64,000 nucleotides of DNA from Carya illinoinensis (GCF_018687715.1 NC_056762.1:38644864-38708863); one strand, 5' to 3'; positions 22,889 to 36,600 are shown, counted from the first letter of the stretch. Made by a program: numbers and translations. Notes: generated from the sequence alone by a model not told the origin.

Positions 22889-24560
22889 TGTAGGGTTCTT
22901 GTAAAGGAAGGGCAGAAATTTTAGATTCGAACAATAAGGTAAAATTAAATAACATCCATCAAATTCCATAAAAAAATGATTATGAAAAATGAGATTCAAT
23001 GTTCAGTGCTTGTATATGATACACATACATTCAATTATATGAATTGCAAATGACACTTGAATCTAAATCACATTGATCTCTACCAGGTAATGAAGGAAAA
23101 ATGAGACTAATGTCGTGGTGATAGAGCAGTAATTTTCTAGAGCGTTTTAGGCTGCCCAACACACAATAAGCATATTATTTGTATAGGTTTTGCAGTTGAA
23201 AGTACTGCTAATGAAGATGTGAAATTTACAAAACTTAAATGGTTATGCAAAGTAATATTTTCTAATATGATTTTTATACCATTGTTGTGTATTGGAACAT
23301 GTCAATATTTTGACTCCATTAGGGTGGTGACTTGGATGTGCTACCCAAGACCCAAAAGAACAACTATGTTTAAATTTTTCATTGTACGTGGGGTATGTAC
23401 ATGTACATGAATTATAGTATGACTACCAACATTATAAATTGTATGTATGGATGAGAATTTTGAAATCATTGCTAAACTAAGTTATGGACAAAGTTGAATG
23501 AACCAATAATCTCTAACAGAGATATTTGACATACTGTTTTCAGTAGGAATGTAAATGATATATATATTCAATTGCATCAGGAGGTTTTCTATAATTGCAT
23601 AGTTGATTAATTTGGATATATATACTTACTAAGATATGCAATCTCCACTATGTATATGATATATATACACAGAGATATATATAGGCCTATATGTGCTAAT
23701 ATATATCATGTGCAAAACCCGATTCAAGTTTATAAATATAAACATAGTTGCAAAGCCATATTCGAGACCAAATTGAAAAGGCCGGATATATATGTGCTTG
23801 TGTGTAAAAAGTAACCCTATATTGTGCAAACCCAATATAAGAAAATAGAGTTGATTAGTTCCAGAGTGTCAAATAATCCATCCCTACCTCTACTTATGAT
23901 CAATGATTTATGCAAGAGTACAGTGTCGATTGGGAGGACTATCTCCACAAATTAAAACAATTAAATTATTGACAAATTTGTTGTGTTAATTTGAGAGTTA
24001 AAGTTTAAATTATTGGCCTATTTTCATGAGCTTGTAAAATTACACCCAAATTTGATTAGCATATGTGAAAAGGGAAATTTGGGGGACAAACCAATATCCG
24101 AAAAGGGTTTGGCTGCAAAAAATTTGAGGGTCAATAATCAAGCTCGGCAATGAGGTAGGACGCCGTAATTTGCCAGGCTGATCAGAAATCGCTGATTAAT
24201 CTGGCCGGCCAGAACATGAGATGCCAAAACTTTGCTCGGCACCTCTTATATCACCAAACGCATAGTTAGATCCACGACGAACTGAAACTCACAAGGAGTG
24301 AAGGAAGCCTTAGCAGTGCTTGGATGGGATTCAATAGCGGCAGTTACCGCCCTTGGCTTTCTCATCAAGTAGATTGACGGGAAGAGAAGCAAATCTTCAA
24401 GGGCTTCGTTGTGGCAAAAATTGGAGCAGATGTCACGCTTAAATCCTGGCGTCTCATCTGCGATGTAAAAACCGTGGCTTAATGACTTTAGCCATAGTTT
24501 AGGACATTGTTACTATGATTAGCAAGTGTGATAAAAACTATGTGTTGTTGTACTGTCTTT
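22889..24560. other. Intergenic DNA without recognised genes
   Basis: AT-rich unique sequence to about 24060. From 24060 to 24450 it is of more balanced composition but has no frame I recognise. Short open frames such as 23219-23410 have no recognisable content. Confidence 0.5.
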
Positions 24561-24699
24561 CATAGGGTTGCATGGATGTGGCTTACACAATGGGCTTGAG
24601 ATGATCGAGGATGTAATCCCTTACTCTAATATTCATAACTCCTTGTGGGAATCAGGGATGTGGCATTTGCAAACTGGGAATTTAACATGATGATCGATG

Positions 24700-25275
24700 C
24701 AAGAGCCAGCGTGATTGTTTCTCAAGCCAATGTTTGCTGATGATCTCAGGGAACATCATCAAACAAATGATGATCTCAAAGTGGCTGGTGTTGATGTCAT
24801 ATTTCATTCCAATGGGTCTCGAGGTGATCGTAATGGTTGTTCTTCTGGTTCTGGGTCTATTGGTCATGGTTCTAGTTCTGCCTCAAACTAGTCAAATAGA
24901 GGGAGAAGTCATGGTCAAGGCCCCAATGGCTTGTCTAGTGCTCCACTTATCTATCAAGTAAAGGCGGGCCATACTGCTATACACTACCACTGCTACGATG
25001 TGTCCTACCAAAGTGAATTCGCCTCTATGCAATCTTATTGCATCAATGCCTATTCATCAACGTATTGTAACTGGTATCCTGGTGTCACACAATATTTGAC
25101 TTCATATCTATCCAATCTCAATGTCAACGATGAAGAGTATAGTGGTTCCAATCACACTCATATTGGTTATGATGCTGGTTTAAACATCACTCACCATGGC
25201 AATCAAATTCATATTGCCAACAACTTCTTTTACAGCATTCCAAATATTCAACTAATCAATATTGGAGATTATTAA
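24700..25275 (+). pseudogene. Copia gag/protease fragment
   Basis: The plus frame at 24755-24900 reads as a Gly/Ser-rich gag linker. 24931-25275 keeps a relic of the CCHC knuckle region (KAGHTAIHYHCYDVSY) and the segment normally around the protease DSGA site, here NWYPGVTQYLTSYLSNLNV. The catalytic Asp-Ser-Gly is absent. No LTRs, integrase or reverse transcriptase adjoin it. It ends just downstream of CYP706 copy 2. Confidence 0.6.
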
Positions 25276-25467
25276 GAAAATACCAACCACACATAATAAC
25301 GTGTGGCATGTTTTATTAATATAGGAACTTTACAAAGTTCTATTAAGAGTCTGGTACGATGGAAGCACTAGTGGAAAACATAACAAAGTCTGTTACAAAG
25401 TTGTTTCTCGTAGTGTACTACAAGAAGCTCACCATGGAAAGCAATAGAGCATATTTCTCATATTGTA

Positions 25468-27131
25468 CTATTCTGTATACAGCTCAGACTTGGATAACCT
25501 TGGAGTTGGAATTGCAATGGTTGGATTCTTCTTCTTGGTAATAATACCGAAAGTGTCAGAAAATTCTATCTCTGAACCTTGTGGCAATTTCCACTCATAG
25601 GAATGCAAAAGTGAAGCCAAGATGTATTTGAGTGTCCTCTCCCCCAGTGCAAGCCCTGCGCATATTCTTCTCCCTGACCCAAATGGAAGATACTTAAAAT
25701 TGTTGCCCGAATAATCAAACTTACCATAAGCATTATTTAGGAACCTTTCAGGTTCAAATTCTAATGGATTGTCCCAATACTTTGGATCCCTTTGTACAGC
25801 CCAAATATGCAGATAAATACTAGAACCTTTGGGTACATGGTACCCTCCAATGGTGCTGGATTCACTTGGAGTACGAAGTAATAGGAAAGGATTGGCTGGG
25901 TGCAAACGAAACGTCTCTTTAATAACCGCTTCTAAATAATGTAATTTGGGCAAATGAGATTCTTCAACCAAGTTGTCCAACCCCACGATTTCTGTTAATT
26001 CTTCAGTAACCTTTCTCATTATCTCTGGATGCTTCAACAACCTTGCCATCACCCATTCCGACATGGTCGTTGTGGTGTCAGTTGTTCCTATCACTATGTC
26101 CTATTTAAACAAGAGGAAGGAGATCAACTCAATTGAAAATTGAAAAACAAACAAAACAAACCAAAATAAAGTTTGGATGTCTATATACTTACAAAAACCA
26201 AGGCCTTGATTTGGATCATGCTCATTGATGGTGCACCGTCGTCCTGCTCCCTTAGTTCCAAGAGAACTTGCAAAAAGTCTTTTTGTCCTGTATTTTTCGT
26301 TCCTTCTTCTTTGGCTTTGGCCAAACTCTTGATCTGTTTGTCAATGGCATAATCAAGTACTCTATCAACGGTTTTAGAAATTCTCTTTGCTTTCCTTCCG
26401 ATCCCTTGTAAATCAAAACATGCTAAAGCCGGGAAAAGATCTGAAACGTTTGGTTTTCCAAGAATCATCACTAATTCTGCAAAGATATGCTTAAACTCTG
26501 CTCCAAACTTAGCCCCTTCCTCTCCACGTAGTGTGCCACCCCACAGCATGTTCATGATGGTATTCATCACTGTTACAAATGCCAAGTCCCCTAAATCTAT
26601 GTGGGTGCCTTTTTTGTCATACACATTTCTAATTGTGTTCCTTATCTCTTCTCTTCGTAAAACAAAGGTACTATCAAGATTTGTTGTGCTTAACATCTCT
26701 CTCACAAATATCTTCCGCAACATCTTCCAGTCAGGAGAATTTAAGGAAAGAGCAATATCAACTCCCCCATATGTGACAGTACGTCCAACTACGTTATTAT
26801 CACGATTGGAAAATATTGCATCTTGGTCACGAACAACTTCCTTAATAAGCGATGGTGAGCTAATCACAATGGACAATTTATTTCCCAGCCAAACCTTAAA
26901 GATGGGGCCATAGATTCCACCCAGTTGCTGAAATTGCTTATGAAGTTCTGTACCTACAAATGGAAGGTACCCGACTATTGGCAAGCCACGAGGACCTGGT
27001 GGCAATGGAGGTATTGCAGCCTTTCTTTGTTTTTTGACGGCCAACCATAACAGCGCAAATATACCAATCAAAATAGTGAGAGTTGAGCTAGAAAATCTCT
27101 CGTCATCAGCATAGGACCTCCACCATCCCAT
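25468..27131 (-). CDS. Cytochrome P450, CYP706 family, copy 2 (complete, two exons)
   Basis: Exon 1 is 27131-26193, exon 2 is 26100-25468, with a 92-bp intron (donor GTAAGT, acceptor AAATAG, phase 0), giving about 523 residues, normal for the family. ATG 27131 is chosen because upstream in-frame codons offer only TTG. Features: anchor helix about residues 16-33; PPLPPGPRGLP hinge; WKMLRK; the I-helix motif reads IGTTDTTTT; ETFR (ExxR); FEPERF; heme loop FGSGRRICAG with its Cys ligand. FSNRD, TYGGVDIA, MNMLWGG and NVSDLFP place it in CYP706. In the I-helix the conserved Gly (AGxDTT) is Thr, unlike copy 3. Predicted ER-bound monooxygenase; substrate unknown. It reads as intact. Confidence 0.92.
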
Positions 27132-27273
27132 TGCATAAGCTACATTCAAGTGTAGAGCGATGTGAAAAAAAAAAATGGTCAAAATTGAAAGGTTAGAAAG
27201 AAGATAGAACGAGATTTATCGGTGGGATTTGAATATACATATAGATCTTTCCTTACGAGAATTGAAGTGTTAA

Positions 27274-27280
27274 ATTTATA
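27274..27280 (-). promoter_or_regulatory. Candidate TATA box of CYP706 copy 2
   Basis: TATAAAT on the minus strand about 145 bp upstream of ATG 27131, matching the position in copy 1. Confidence 0.4.
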
Positions 27281-27634
27281 AAAGGTTCTCGTAAAATAAT
27301 GCTCACATATAACTGTAGTTATGCTTTACCATTGATTAGTGGGAAGGAAATCACATGGGAACTTACAGTTTTAGTCACATGGGTTCAAGAAGTCTTATCA
27401 ACATGTGGACATTTTACAGTTCATAGTTAGGTGGTTTGTGGAGGTTTGGGCTATCTCTATTTCTCCCAAAAAAATTTCAATTTTCTTGCAGCTTTTTACA
27501 AACTCTGGTAACCTGCACAATCTTTACAATTTAATATTCAAATTGACTTTGAAATATTTTGTTTAGGTCTAATATTGGGTTGGATTCTTGTCTACTAAAG
27601 TTTTATGTGTGTATGTATATACGCGTGATGGATG

Positions 27635-27836
27635 TTTTATTTGGATACTGAAAATATTATTTTATTTTATCTTATTATTATATTTTTTTTAAATTTCACA
27701 TAAAATATAATGAATAATTCAACTTTTTTAAATTCTAAAACAATAATAATATTAAAAAATAATATTCTAATAAGATTTTATTCAACTTTTACCCAAGCTA
27801 TCTCATCTCATCTCATCTCACTATCTAAACTAGACA
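27635..27836. mobile_element. AT-rich MITE with GAGATGAGATGAG end, unit B only
   Basis: About 200 bp running from TATTTGGATACTG to CTATCTCATCTCATCTCATC and ACTATCTAAAC. The ends are partly inverted (TTTGGATA / ATCTAAAC). The same family is seen at 30823-31035, 47590-47800 and, truncated, near 32590-32720. Confidence 0.6.
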
Positions 27837-28548
27837 TTAATATTTTTTAGCTATATATTGCTCGATCTTAATTTGTCTATTTTAATATTTTAAGGAAGTA
27901 ACTTTTAATAAAATAGTATATTTTTTTATTTTTAAAAATATTCAAGGATATTTAATAAAAAAATATAATTATACTAATAATAAATTTTAAGAGCACTAGC
28001 ATTGGATTAGCCAAATGCCAGTGTTTTTCATATTTTATAGAATGTTGATAAAATTGAATCTACATTAAATTAGCTAAACATTTTTTATATGAAATATTTG
28101 CTACAGTAAATCCATCCCACATCCCATACAAATTTTGCAATTTAAGTAAGTTGTCACAAAATTAATTTATATATTTGTGAGTTGTATCTAATAGCTAGAG
28201 AATCTAATAGAGTTAGCCCATTATAACGAGATCTTAATACAATAAGCATTAAAGCACCGTTTGAATATTAAAAATATTCTAGATGATCTGTGAATAGTAA
28301 TAAATAATAAAATAATAGGAGAATATCTTAAAATAATTATGTGCTCCAACAGACGCTAGGTTTTTACTCTAATGTCGATTACAAACCATGTTAAAGATTT
28401 CCAACCATATAGCTAATACTTATTTCAGCATATCTTTTGAACTTGTTAGAAATAAACTGCTTTAGTGTGAAATGGTTTTTGGGGACTATAGATGCTGTGA
28501 AAGAGCAGTAATATAATAGTGCCATGATCGTGTGATGTTTTTGGGGAG

Positions 28549-28552
<4 letters not shown>

Positions 28553-28629
<77 letters not shown>
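28553..28629. repeat. (TA)n(GA)n compound microsatellite, unit B
   Basis: TA tract then about 25 GA units. The equivalent place in unit A (about 1520-1555) has only a short interrupted tract, and unit C (44503-44576) has (CA)n(GA)n. Confidence 0.95.
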
Positions 28630-28633
<4 letters not shown>

Positions 28634-28798
28634 AATGATATTCAACATTTCTACACCACATTAACAGGTAATTTGTCATTTTTATTATTCAATTTAAATA
28701 CACATATTTACACATCAATATATATGTGTTTAAAAAAATAGTAAAAATAAAAAATTACATGTTAGTATGTGGTATGGGAGATGACGAGTAGAATTTTT
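28629..28798. mobile_element. Foldback MITE, unit B copy
   Basis: Same element as 1553-1726, with inverted arms ending in GACGAGTAGAATTTTT. Directly adjoins the GA repeat. Confidence 0.6.
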
Positions 28799-30284
28799 CA
28801 TATATATGATAAGCAAATTTTTTACTATTTATCAAACTATTCACATGTTTTTATCGTTACCTATTGTGAAAAGATATTGGAAGGCCACGATATTGGAGCA
28901 TTATAAATGAGGATACAAAATGTAAACCGTACAATAACATAAGAAAACAAGCAAAAAGATATATACTGAGATTTGAGGAAATATATATATATATATATAA
29001 ATATAGTTTTAGAATTGATAAATGAAGAGACTTACAAGTTGGAACTTTGGATGAAAGTCACGTACAACTTCTTTGAGATCAAGAGTGTTACAAATTTAGA
29101 GATCAAGTTTTTAGTATTCTGCTGTAGTTCTCATGTTTGAGCACAGCTTCTTATATAAAGCCAGAAGTCTTGAATTATTTGCTTCCCCGTCTACTTTCTC
29201 CTTAACTAAGGTCATGGTTGGCAACTTGGCAAGTTAAAATCCCTCCAAAGTCAAATTATTTTTTGAGTCAAAGATATTGCTTTCAATACATGTGAGATTT
29301 TTTGTCTGTGCTTGGAATTGTTGAATAAATTCATTCTTTTTAATGTGCTGGTGTGCTGAGGCGAGACTGCATGCTTTAAGTCTCTATCCGTAGTTTGACG
29401 TCCTGATATTATTCGCAAAGCACCACTGCCAAAAGAGAATGTAACTGTACGTAGTTTGGCATCCACGCAGACGTCCAATTAGTTTAATATATATTATTGG
29501 CCGGGCCTTATGCACACACAGTAACATCTGTAACAAGAGAGGGAGAAAAAAAAAAAAAAAAAAAAAAAAACTCTACTTTTTTTTAGAATCGATGGATATA
29601 TCACAGCACGAACATAATAAAAGAAGCCTCATAAAGAAAAATAATTTGTTCATTTGTTTGGATTTCTCGAATTTTTAATATATTTCAATATCGATAAACA
29701 ATATAATAAATCTAATTTCATTAATTGGTTTTCTCCCAAAAAAAAAAAAAAAACCAATACGCTAATACTTTATGAATATTGAATACTGTGGCCATTGTTT
29801 ATCCTAACCAATTTGATAGTTTCTTAGTAGATTCCAACATGACGATTTTTTAAATGTGTTTTCGGGTATTCTTTTATTATTTTGCCTAAGAGAAATAATT
29901 CCTCTAACATGAATGAATATAATTTTAGAAAATTAATCCCAATTAAGGAACAATCACCCAAGATCAAAATAATTTAGGAATGGAAAATCATTATTGTACA
30001 ACCTATTTATAATTAGAGAAATGTTTGATTAACATACGGATATCACAAAAATAATGCCGTATATTAGATTATAAATTTGTTTTAAGAAAAGAAATATAAT
30101 GTATCAAATATAGTTATATCAATTTATATATTAATTTGTAAAAATTTCTTAAAATTTATCTAAAAACTAAGTTTTGTCCTACCAGTTGATGGAGTGGAGT
30201 TACATCATATCTAGACTTTCAATGATCTAGAGTTCATATTAGAAAAATATAAATTTACAAATTAATATAACCTAATATAGTATG

Positions 30285-30785
30285 TAGGGGTGTAAGCTGG
30301 TCGATCGGGACCGGACCGATCCATTCAGAGTGGACCGGACCGAACTCTAGACAAGTCAGTCTCAGTCCCAAACATTGTGGACTGAAATCATTCAGTCCAA
30401 TCCCAGAGTCTATAAATTTTGGATCAGATCAAACTGAACCGAACTTTTATATATATTTTTAAAACATTTTTAATAATCTAATATATTATTTTTATATATT
30501 AATTATTTAATTTAATGATATCATTTTCATCTAATTTATTATTGACCATATAAGATATTTTTTTAATGAGTTAGTTATATAATTTACATTAATAATTCGC
30601 TTAATTTTAATTTAGTAATTTAAATAATTTTTTATTAATTTATTTAAAAAAAGAAGAAAAAAATAAAAAATAATTAGACTAGACGAAACAGACACACTGA
30701 TAGCTACCATTCCGGTTTAGGAAAAATGATGGACCTAAACTTTCATTATATTCTTCAGATCGGACTAAACCAATTCACACCCTTA
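30285..30785. mobile_element. CGGTCC-type non-autonomous hAT, unit B copy
   Basis: Starts TAGGGGTGTAAGCTGG and ends CACACCCTTA. Flanking octamers ATAGTATG and ATAGTACG match at seven of eight positions. No transposase. Confidence 0.75.
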
Positions 30786-30822
30786 ATAGTACGTTTTTTA
30801 ATAAAAATATTTAGAACTTGTT

Positions 30823-31035
30823 TGAATTTAGAGAATATTTTATTTCATCTCATAAAATCATTATAATTTTTTTTTTATTTTTACATAAAATATAATAAAC
30901 AAATAAATATTTTTAAATCTCAATTCAATTTTTTTAAATTTTAAAATAATAATAATATAAAAATATAATTTTTAATTTAATTTTTAACTTTTATTTAAAA
31001 TTATTTTATTCTACCTCACGATTCAAACGAACCGT
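30823..31035. mobile_element. AT-rich MITE, unit B
   Basis: Left end TTGTTTGAATTTAGAG, right end CACGATTCAAACGAACC, partly inverted. The corresponding copy in unit C is 47590-47800. Confidence 0.5.
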
Positions 31036-31738
31036 TAATGTATGATATAAAAGTAGCTCAATTTATAAATTTATTTTGTTGCGGTAATGGCCTTCGTCCG
31101 GCAACGTATAGGCCACTCGACTTGACCAAAACAGGGGTAGCTGTATTGACTTGACCACTCGATATTAATTTGCTAAAGAAGACAATATTAATTTGCTGCG
31201 GATTTTGACTTTTTGCCCGATTGAATTCCTCCACTACGTCATTATCCCTATTATTATTATTATTATTTTTACATTTAGTTGCCAGGATAGTATTTAATAA
31301 TGAAAAGTTCTATACATATAATCAATATACAATTCAATTTATTATATTTTATTTTCATTTTTAACGTGGACCAGCTCCTGCTCACTATGTTTTCTAAGCA
31401 TGCATTGAATCTAGTCTTCAATTTAATTTAATATTACACACGTTGGATTTTTTTTAATATTATTAGATAAAAAAAAAAAAAAAAAGTTAAGAAGGGCGAT
31501 CGAGGTGGCTGTACTCTGCAGCGACTCTAGAAAGTCATGTACTTGGATTATTTTATTAAAAAGATTTTGACCAAGAAGTAAGGGTCAGGAAAGAGAAATT
31601 AATGTTTATATATAATACAAATATAAACGTACAAAGAGAACGAACTAGGTGACAAAACTGTGCATCCATGCGTGTCATTTTCTTGTAAGACTGCTATATT
31701 ATATACTAGCTAGCTTTCTGTATAAGACAGAATTTTCG

Positions 31739-31860
31739 ATGGCAGAGAAACCACTCGGAAGATGGAAAAATTATCACTTGGCGACGGCTTAGCATTCTCG
31801 TCTCAGCACATCAGCAGTCAGCACGTTGAAAAATATGACGTTCAAATCGTTTATGGGCTG
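31739..31860 (+). pseudogene. Degenerate copy of the 98-codon ORF (unit B)
   Basis: Begins ATGGCAGAGAAACCACTC as at 48854 and 57586. It then lacks 14 bases (relative to CTGGCCAGTCTCTGTG) and diverges after about 120 bp. A large deletion follows, so the frame is broken. Confidence 0.6.
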
Positions 31861-32110
31861 TTGATCAAATCGTCCGACTGCCGGCGAAATATTTATTCAA
31901 ATCGTTTGATCAATATAAATTTTATTATGGCTTAATTTACAGTATAATAATTATAGGCAATAGATTGATAATATCGAGTTTTGTTACGTATAGTTATTTT
32001 TATATATTTATTATATATTTTATTGATGTGATTGTCAAAACAGTTATTTTTTATTAAAAAATAATATAATTAATCATATTAATAAAATATATAAAAAATA
32101 TGTAAAAATA

Positions 32111-33657
32111 ATTACACATAAAATTTTTATTTAAAAAATTTATGACACGGCTCCATTAGGACTTAAGCTTGGCCCGAGGAAAGACTACTGGGCCTTCAAT
32201 CTCATCCTTGCAACAAAAATTCTTGTATTTGGGACTCGGCCTATGAATTAAGTAACCCCAAACTAACCTGCAGGCTTGGTTGACTAGGCTTCTGGCTAGC
32301 CCAGCGCTAAATCACATGCAACCTTAAAAACACGCTGATTCTGCAATGCCCAAATTGAAATGCTCAAGCTAGCTGCACGTGATTGAATAATAATTAAGAG
32401 TTTAATCATGAAAAAGAGGCTTGTGCGGCTAACCATGGGCCTAAACTCCATGATTTAAAGGCTCATAGCTTATAATTAACATGATCAACTACTGACATGG
32501 TTGGCTGTGTTTTTCCATATGTAAGCCCCTAATTCTTTGGATGTGAAAAGTAGTTGTCAATATGTCCCATAAACATAAGCTTAAGGTGTGGTTTGGTAGT
32601 AAGATAAAAATTTTAAGTTTTAAAATAAAATATTAAAATATTATATTTTAATATTATTATTGTTTTAAAATTTAAAAAAAATTAAGAAAAAATTGAATTA
32701 TTTATTATATTTTATATGAGAAAAGTTTTGAAACCGATTGAAACGTTGGGGTATCTATTCTTTGTAGACTGGAATAAATTGTTGGATTCGAATTACAGAG
32801 AAAAATGTGAACAAACCAAACAAAATATCATACTCATAAGAGATATTTATATGATTGAATCGTTTTTTTTTTCTTTTGATTATATATATATATATATATA
32901 TATATTCTTTGACTATTTTAATATATATATGAATGGCTCAATCTTAATTTGACTATTTTAATTTAACGAGCCAAATAGATCAATCTTAATATGAATCATT
33001 ATATCAAATTGGTGATACTATACTATAATCAATTGTATTATTCGTTAAATAAAACAATCATGAACCTAAAATAGAAATGATTGTGTTGAATTAACCCGAA
33101 CACAACTTATATCAACCTATTGTAACTTATGTCAAAATATATTTAGGAGAATCAATGCATTGTTGATGTTGTCATTGACAACGAATAGTACCCCAAATTG
33201 CTCCAAGACTTTTTGGCAGGTGCGCTTGAGATTGGAATCATAGAAATGGTTGATATTTTCAATGTGATTAAGCACACCGTCACCATGGCACCTGAGCACA
33301 ACAAAGACAATCCTGATGAAGCCAGTTGCACTGGTGACTAGGGCTAGAAGGTTGGAGTCGGATTGCTTGCAAGCCAAGTGTTGTGAAAAACGACAACACG
33401 AAAGTAAAGTAAACTTAGAAATTAATCACACGACACAAAAATTTACATGGTTTAACAATGTGTTTACATCTATAGAACTATATAGGATTTTATTATCTTA
33501 AGGAATGACAAAATACACTAATCCAAACATGCCATACTATTCTTTTCGGCCTAAGCTTGCGCTCAATGGCCCAAACTTCATTGAAAATCTACTAAAAAAT
33601 TATTATGAATCCTTGTCGAGATGGATCATCATATCATGCCGCCACAAGAATAAACTA
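32111..33657. other. Intergenic DNA, no recognised gene
   Basis: Contains a truncated AT-rich MITE (about 32590-32720), a TA tract (32880-32905) and an open minus frame 33132-33377 of 81 codons whose product I do not recognise. 32715-32850 resembles sequences at 49500 and 58080 (CCGATTGAAA, GTTGGGGTA), so fragments of the duplicated unit are present. Confidence 0.5.
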
Positions 33658-36600
33658 TGTAAGATAGGAGAAAGTAAAGCTTACACAAATAGACTGACTG
33701 CATTGAAGTAGGTTCGATGCCTTACCTACTAAAAGACTCGTATATTTATAGAGTTGTAATTCCAAAAGAATTCAGCTTTATAAGGATATCCAACAAATTA
33801 TCTTAAAAGATGTTACAATTCAAATTTCAAGTATTCAAAATTCTGTTTTGATGTTACTGCATATTCGACAACTGATCTAATCCTGCTACATAATTGATGA
33901 TGCTAACACCCCCTTGCAAACTGATGGGCAGTAGGCAGATCATCAGTTTGGATCTTAAGAATTTAAATCTTAAGGGTGCATGTCCCTTAGTAAATACATC
34001 TGTAATCTAATCTTCTATGGAAATATGACATACTTGAATGTCTTTGTTCACAACCTTCTCTCTCACAAAGTGATAATCCACTTCTATATGCTTTGTTCTA
34101 GCATGAAAGACTGGATTAGAAGCTAAGGCAATTGCGCCTATATTGTCACACCAAATCACTAGACATTTAGCAAGAACAATGCTTAGTTCTCGAAATAACA
34201 CACGCATCCAATAGAGCTCAGTGGTAGCTAAGGCCAGTGATCTATACTCGGCTTTTGTGCTTGAACAAGAAACCGAGTTCTACTTTTTAGCACTCCAAAA
34301 AATCAAGTTGTTCTCGAAATAACATATATGCTATGTTCGTCATCCGGATTGCCTGCCCAATCGGAATCACAGTAGGCATTTAATTCTATGGCTAAGGGTG
34401 TATAATAAAGTCCATAATCAACTGTCACTTTTAGATATTGTAGAACAAGTTTAAGAGCTGTCCAGTGGCCTTCACATGGACTATGCATAAACTGGCAAAG
34501 TTGGATAACAACATAGGAAATATCTGGTCTGGAAATAGTGCAATACTGAAGTGCTCCAACAATCATTCTATATTTACTAAGGCCTGTCAGCAGCTTGCCA
34601 TCTTGAGAGGTTAATTTTCTACTAGATATTGTCGACTGTGAAAATGGTTTTGCTCCAACTAGATCTGTTTTATGCAAGAGATCAGTTATATACTTGCCTT
34701 GACGCAAGTGAAGACCATTGATATCATGACATCCTTGAACTCCTAAGAAATGAATCAGCCCAATAAGTAGTTGGTAGATGTGATTTTGCAAGAAGAGTTA
34801 AGCTCTTTCTCTGATGTGTCGATGTTTTCACTTTGCTATACCATTTTGTGGAGAAGAATATGGACAAGTTAGGCAATGATAAATGCCATTTGAACTTAAA
34901 ATTATTTAAAGTCATTAGAGAGAAATTCACCGCCATTGTCTGTTTGAAATTGTTTAATCTTACAAGAAAATAAATTTTCAACAAGAGCTTTATATTGCTT
35001 GAATATTTCAAATACATCATATTTATGAGCTATGGGATACAACCATGTGAAACGTGAAAAATCATCAAAGAAAATAACATAAAACTGACATCCACCAACT
35101 GAAGTTATGGGAGATACCCAAACATCAAGATGTACAAGAACTAATCGACCTTTGGTCTGACGTGTTGAATTGTCATGTGGAATTTGCCTGGCTTTGCCTA
35201 GAGGACAACACTCACAAAACATAGACTTATTAAAGGACTTAGTAGTAGGAAGATGTCCAGACTGAAACAGATTATTTAAGACAAGCTCAGAAGGGTGGCC
35301 TAGACGACTATGCCATTGATCTTTAGTTGTCTTAGTTCCCAACTTACTAGCAAAGCAATGCAATTTATTGGAGAAGCTCTTGTTGCCAACAAGAGGATAT
35401 AGACCATTCTCAGCCCAACCTGGAAATAAGATTATGTTGGCCTGATCTTGTTTCACAAAGAAATTATAACTAGTTAGTATAAAATAGTAATTATTATCTA
35501 GACAGAATTTTTTGATAGATAAGAGATTGTCAAATGCATCAGGGCAGTGTAAAATGTTTTGCATTTGATAGGTTTTATTATCAACTAGAAGGGAAGTGTG
35601 TCCAATATTTTCAATTGAAAAACCTAGTCCATTGCCAACTGTGATCATGTCTGCTCATTCAAATGGTTGCAGAGTAGTAAGATTTGTTGCATTACTGGTA
35701 TGTGCGCATTAGCCCCACTATCAGCATACCATATTTGGTTATCAAGGTTTGCATTAGATTCAACTGCCATGTCCGCAAGTTTAGCAGGAGGAATTCGACC
35801 TACATATGCATAATTGAACCTCTCATAGCAATCCAATGCAGTATGATTTATTTTGTCACAAATTTGGCAAGTAGGCCTATTGGAAGAAGGACCTTGTGGA
35901 CAAGGATTATTCTATTGAACAAAATTGGATCCACAAAGAGTGAAGGCAACTGGAGCTCTATTTTGTCTAATTGTAGGATTCAGACCTGGCTTATGAGTTT
36001 TCTTAATAATGTTTGGCACTTTAGATTTTTTAGCAACAAAAGCATAATGAGTATCTGTATAATTGTGCTGATGACTCTCGAGCAGAGCTTCAAAGCTCAG
36101 TAGTTTAGCTTGAAAGTCTTCCAAGGAAAGATCAATATCTCGTGTGCAAAAGTATAAGAGGTAAAGGGAGTGAAGCTTACCTTAAGACCCTCTAGTATTT
36201 GAGCAATAAAGTCTTGATCATCCCTAGGCTTGCCAACTGTAGCTAGTTGATTAGCAAGACACTTAGACTCATCAATATAAGCAATACAAGTTTTATTACC
36301 TTGAGATAGAGTTTGGATCTGCCTCATAAGTCATGCAACCTGTGATCGGGAAGTCGATGCAAAGCAGGTTTGAAGGGAATCCCAAGCCTGATTTGTAGTT
36401 TTAATTCCATAAAGAGAAGCAACCAACTTTTTTGAAATGGAAGCAAATATCCAACTTTTAACACAATTGTCCTTCCGAATCGTATTGAATAAGCTGGATT
36501 AGGTGAATCTTGAATAGTTTCAGCAGGAGCCCTAATTGTGCCATCAATATAACCAATAAGATCATGGCTATTAAGGAAGACCATGAATTGCATACTCCAG

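Larger units (their letters stand above)
28799..32110. other. Duplicated intergenic block, unit B
   Basis: Collinear with unit C: 28900-29400 with 44840-45300, 29430-30280 with 46230-47060, and 31040-31740 with 47820-48850. Unit B lacks the C segment about 45310-46230. A degenerate copy of the 98-codon ORF lies at 31739-31860. 31880-32110 continues with sequence matching 58965-59170. No intact gene seen. Confidence 0.65.

Noticed and set aside
28391..28741. Ser-Leu repeat and Tyr-Ile repeat peptides
   Set aside because: Translations of the (TA)n(GA)n microsatellite.
33132..33377. Minus-strand 81-codon frame with VTSATGFIRIVFVVL
   Set aside because: Looks protein-like but I could not assign it, it has no splice-supported neighbours, and it sits in repeat-derived DNA.
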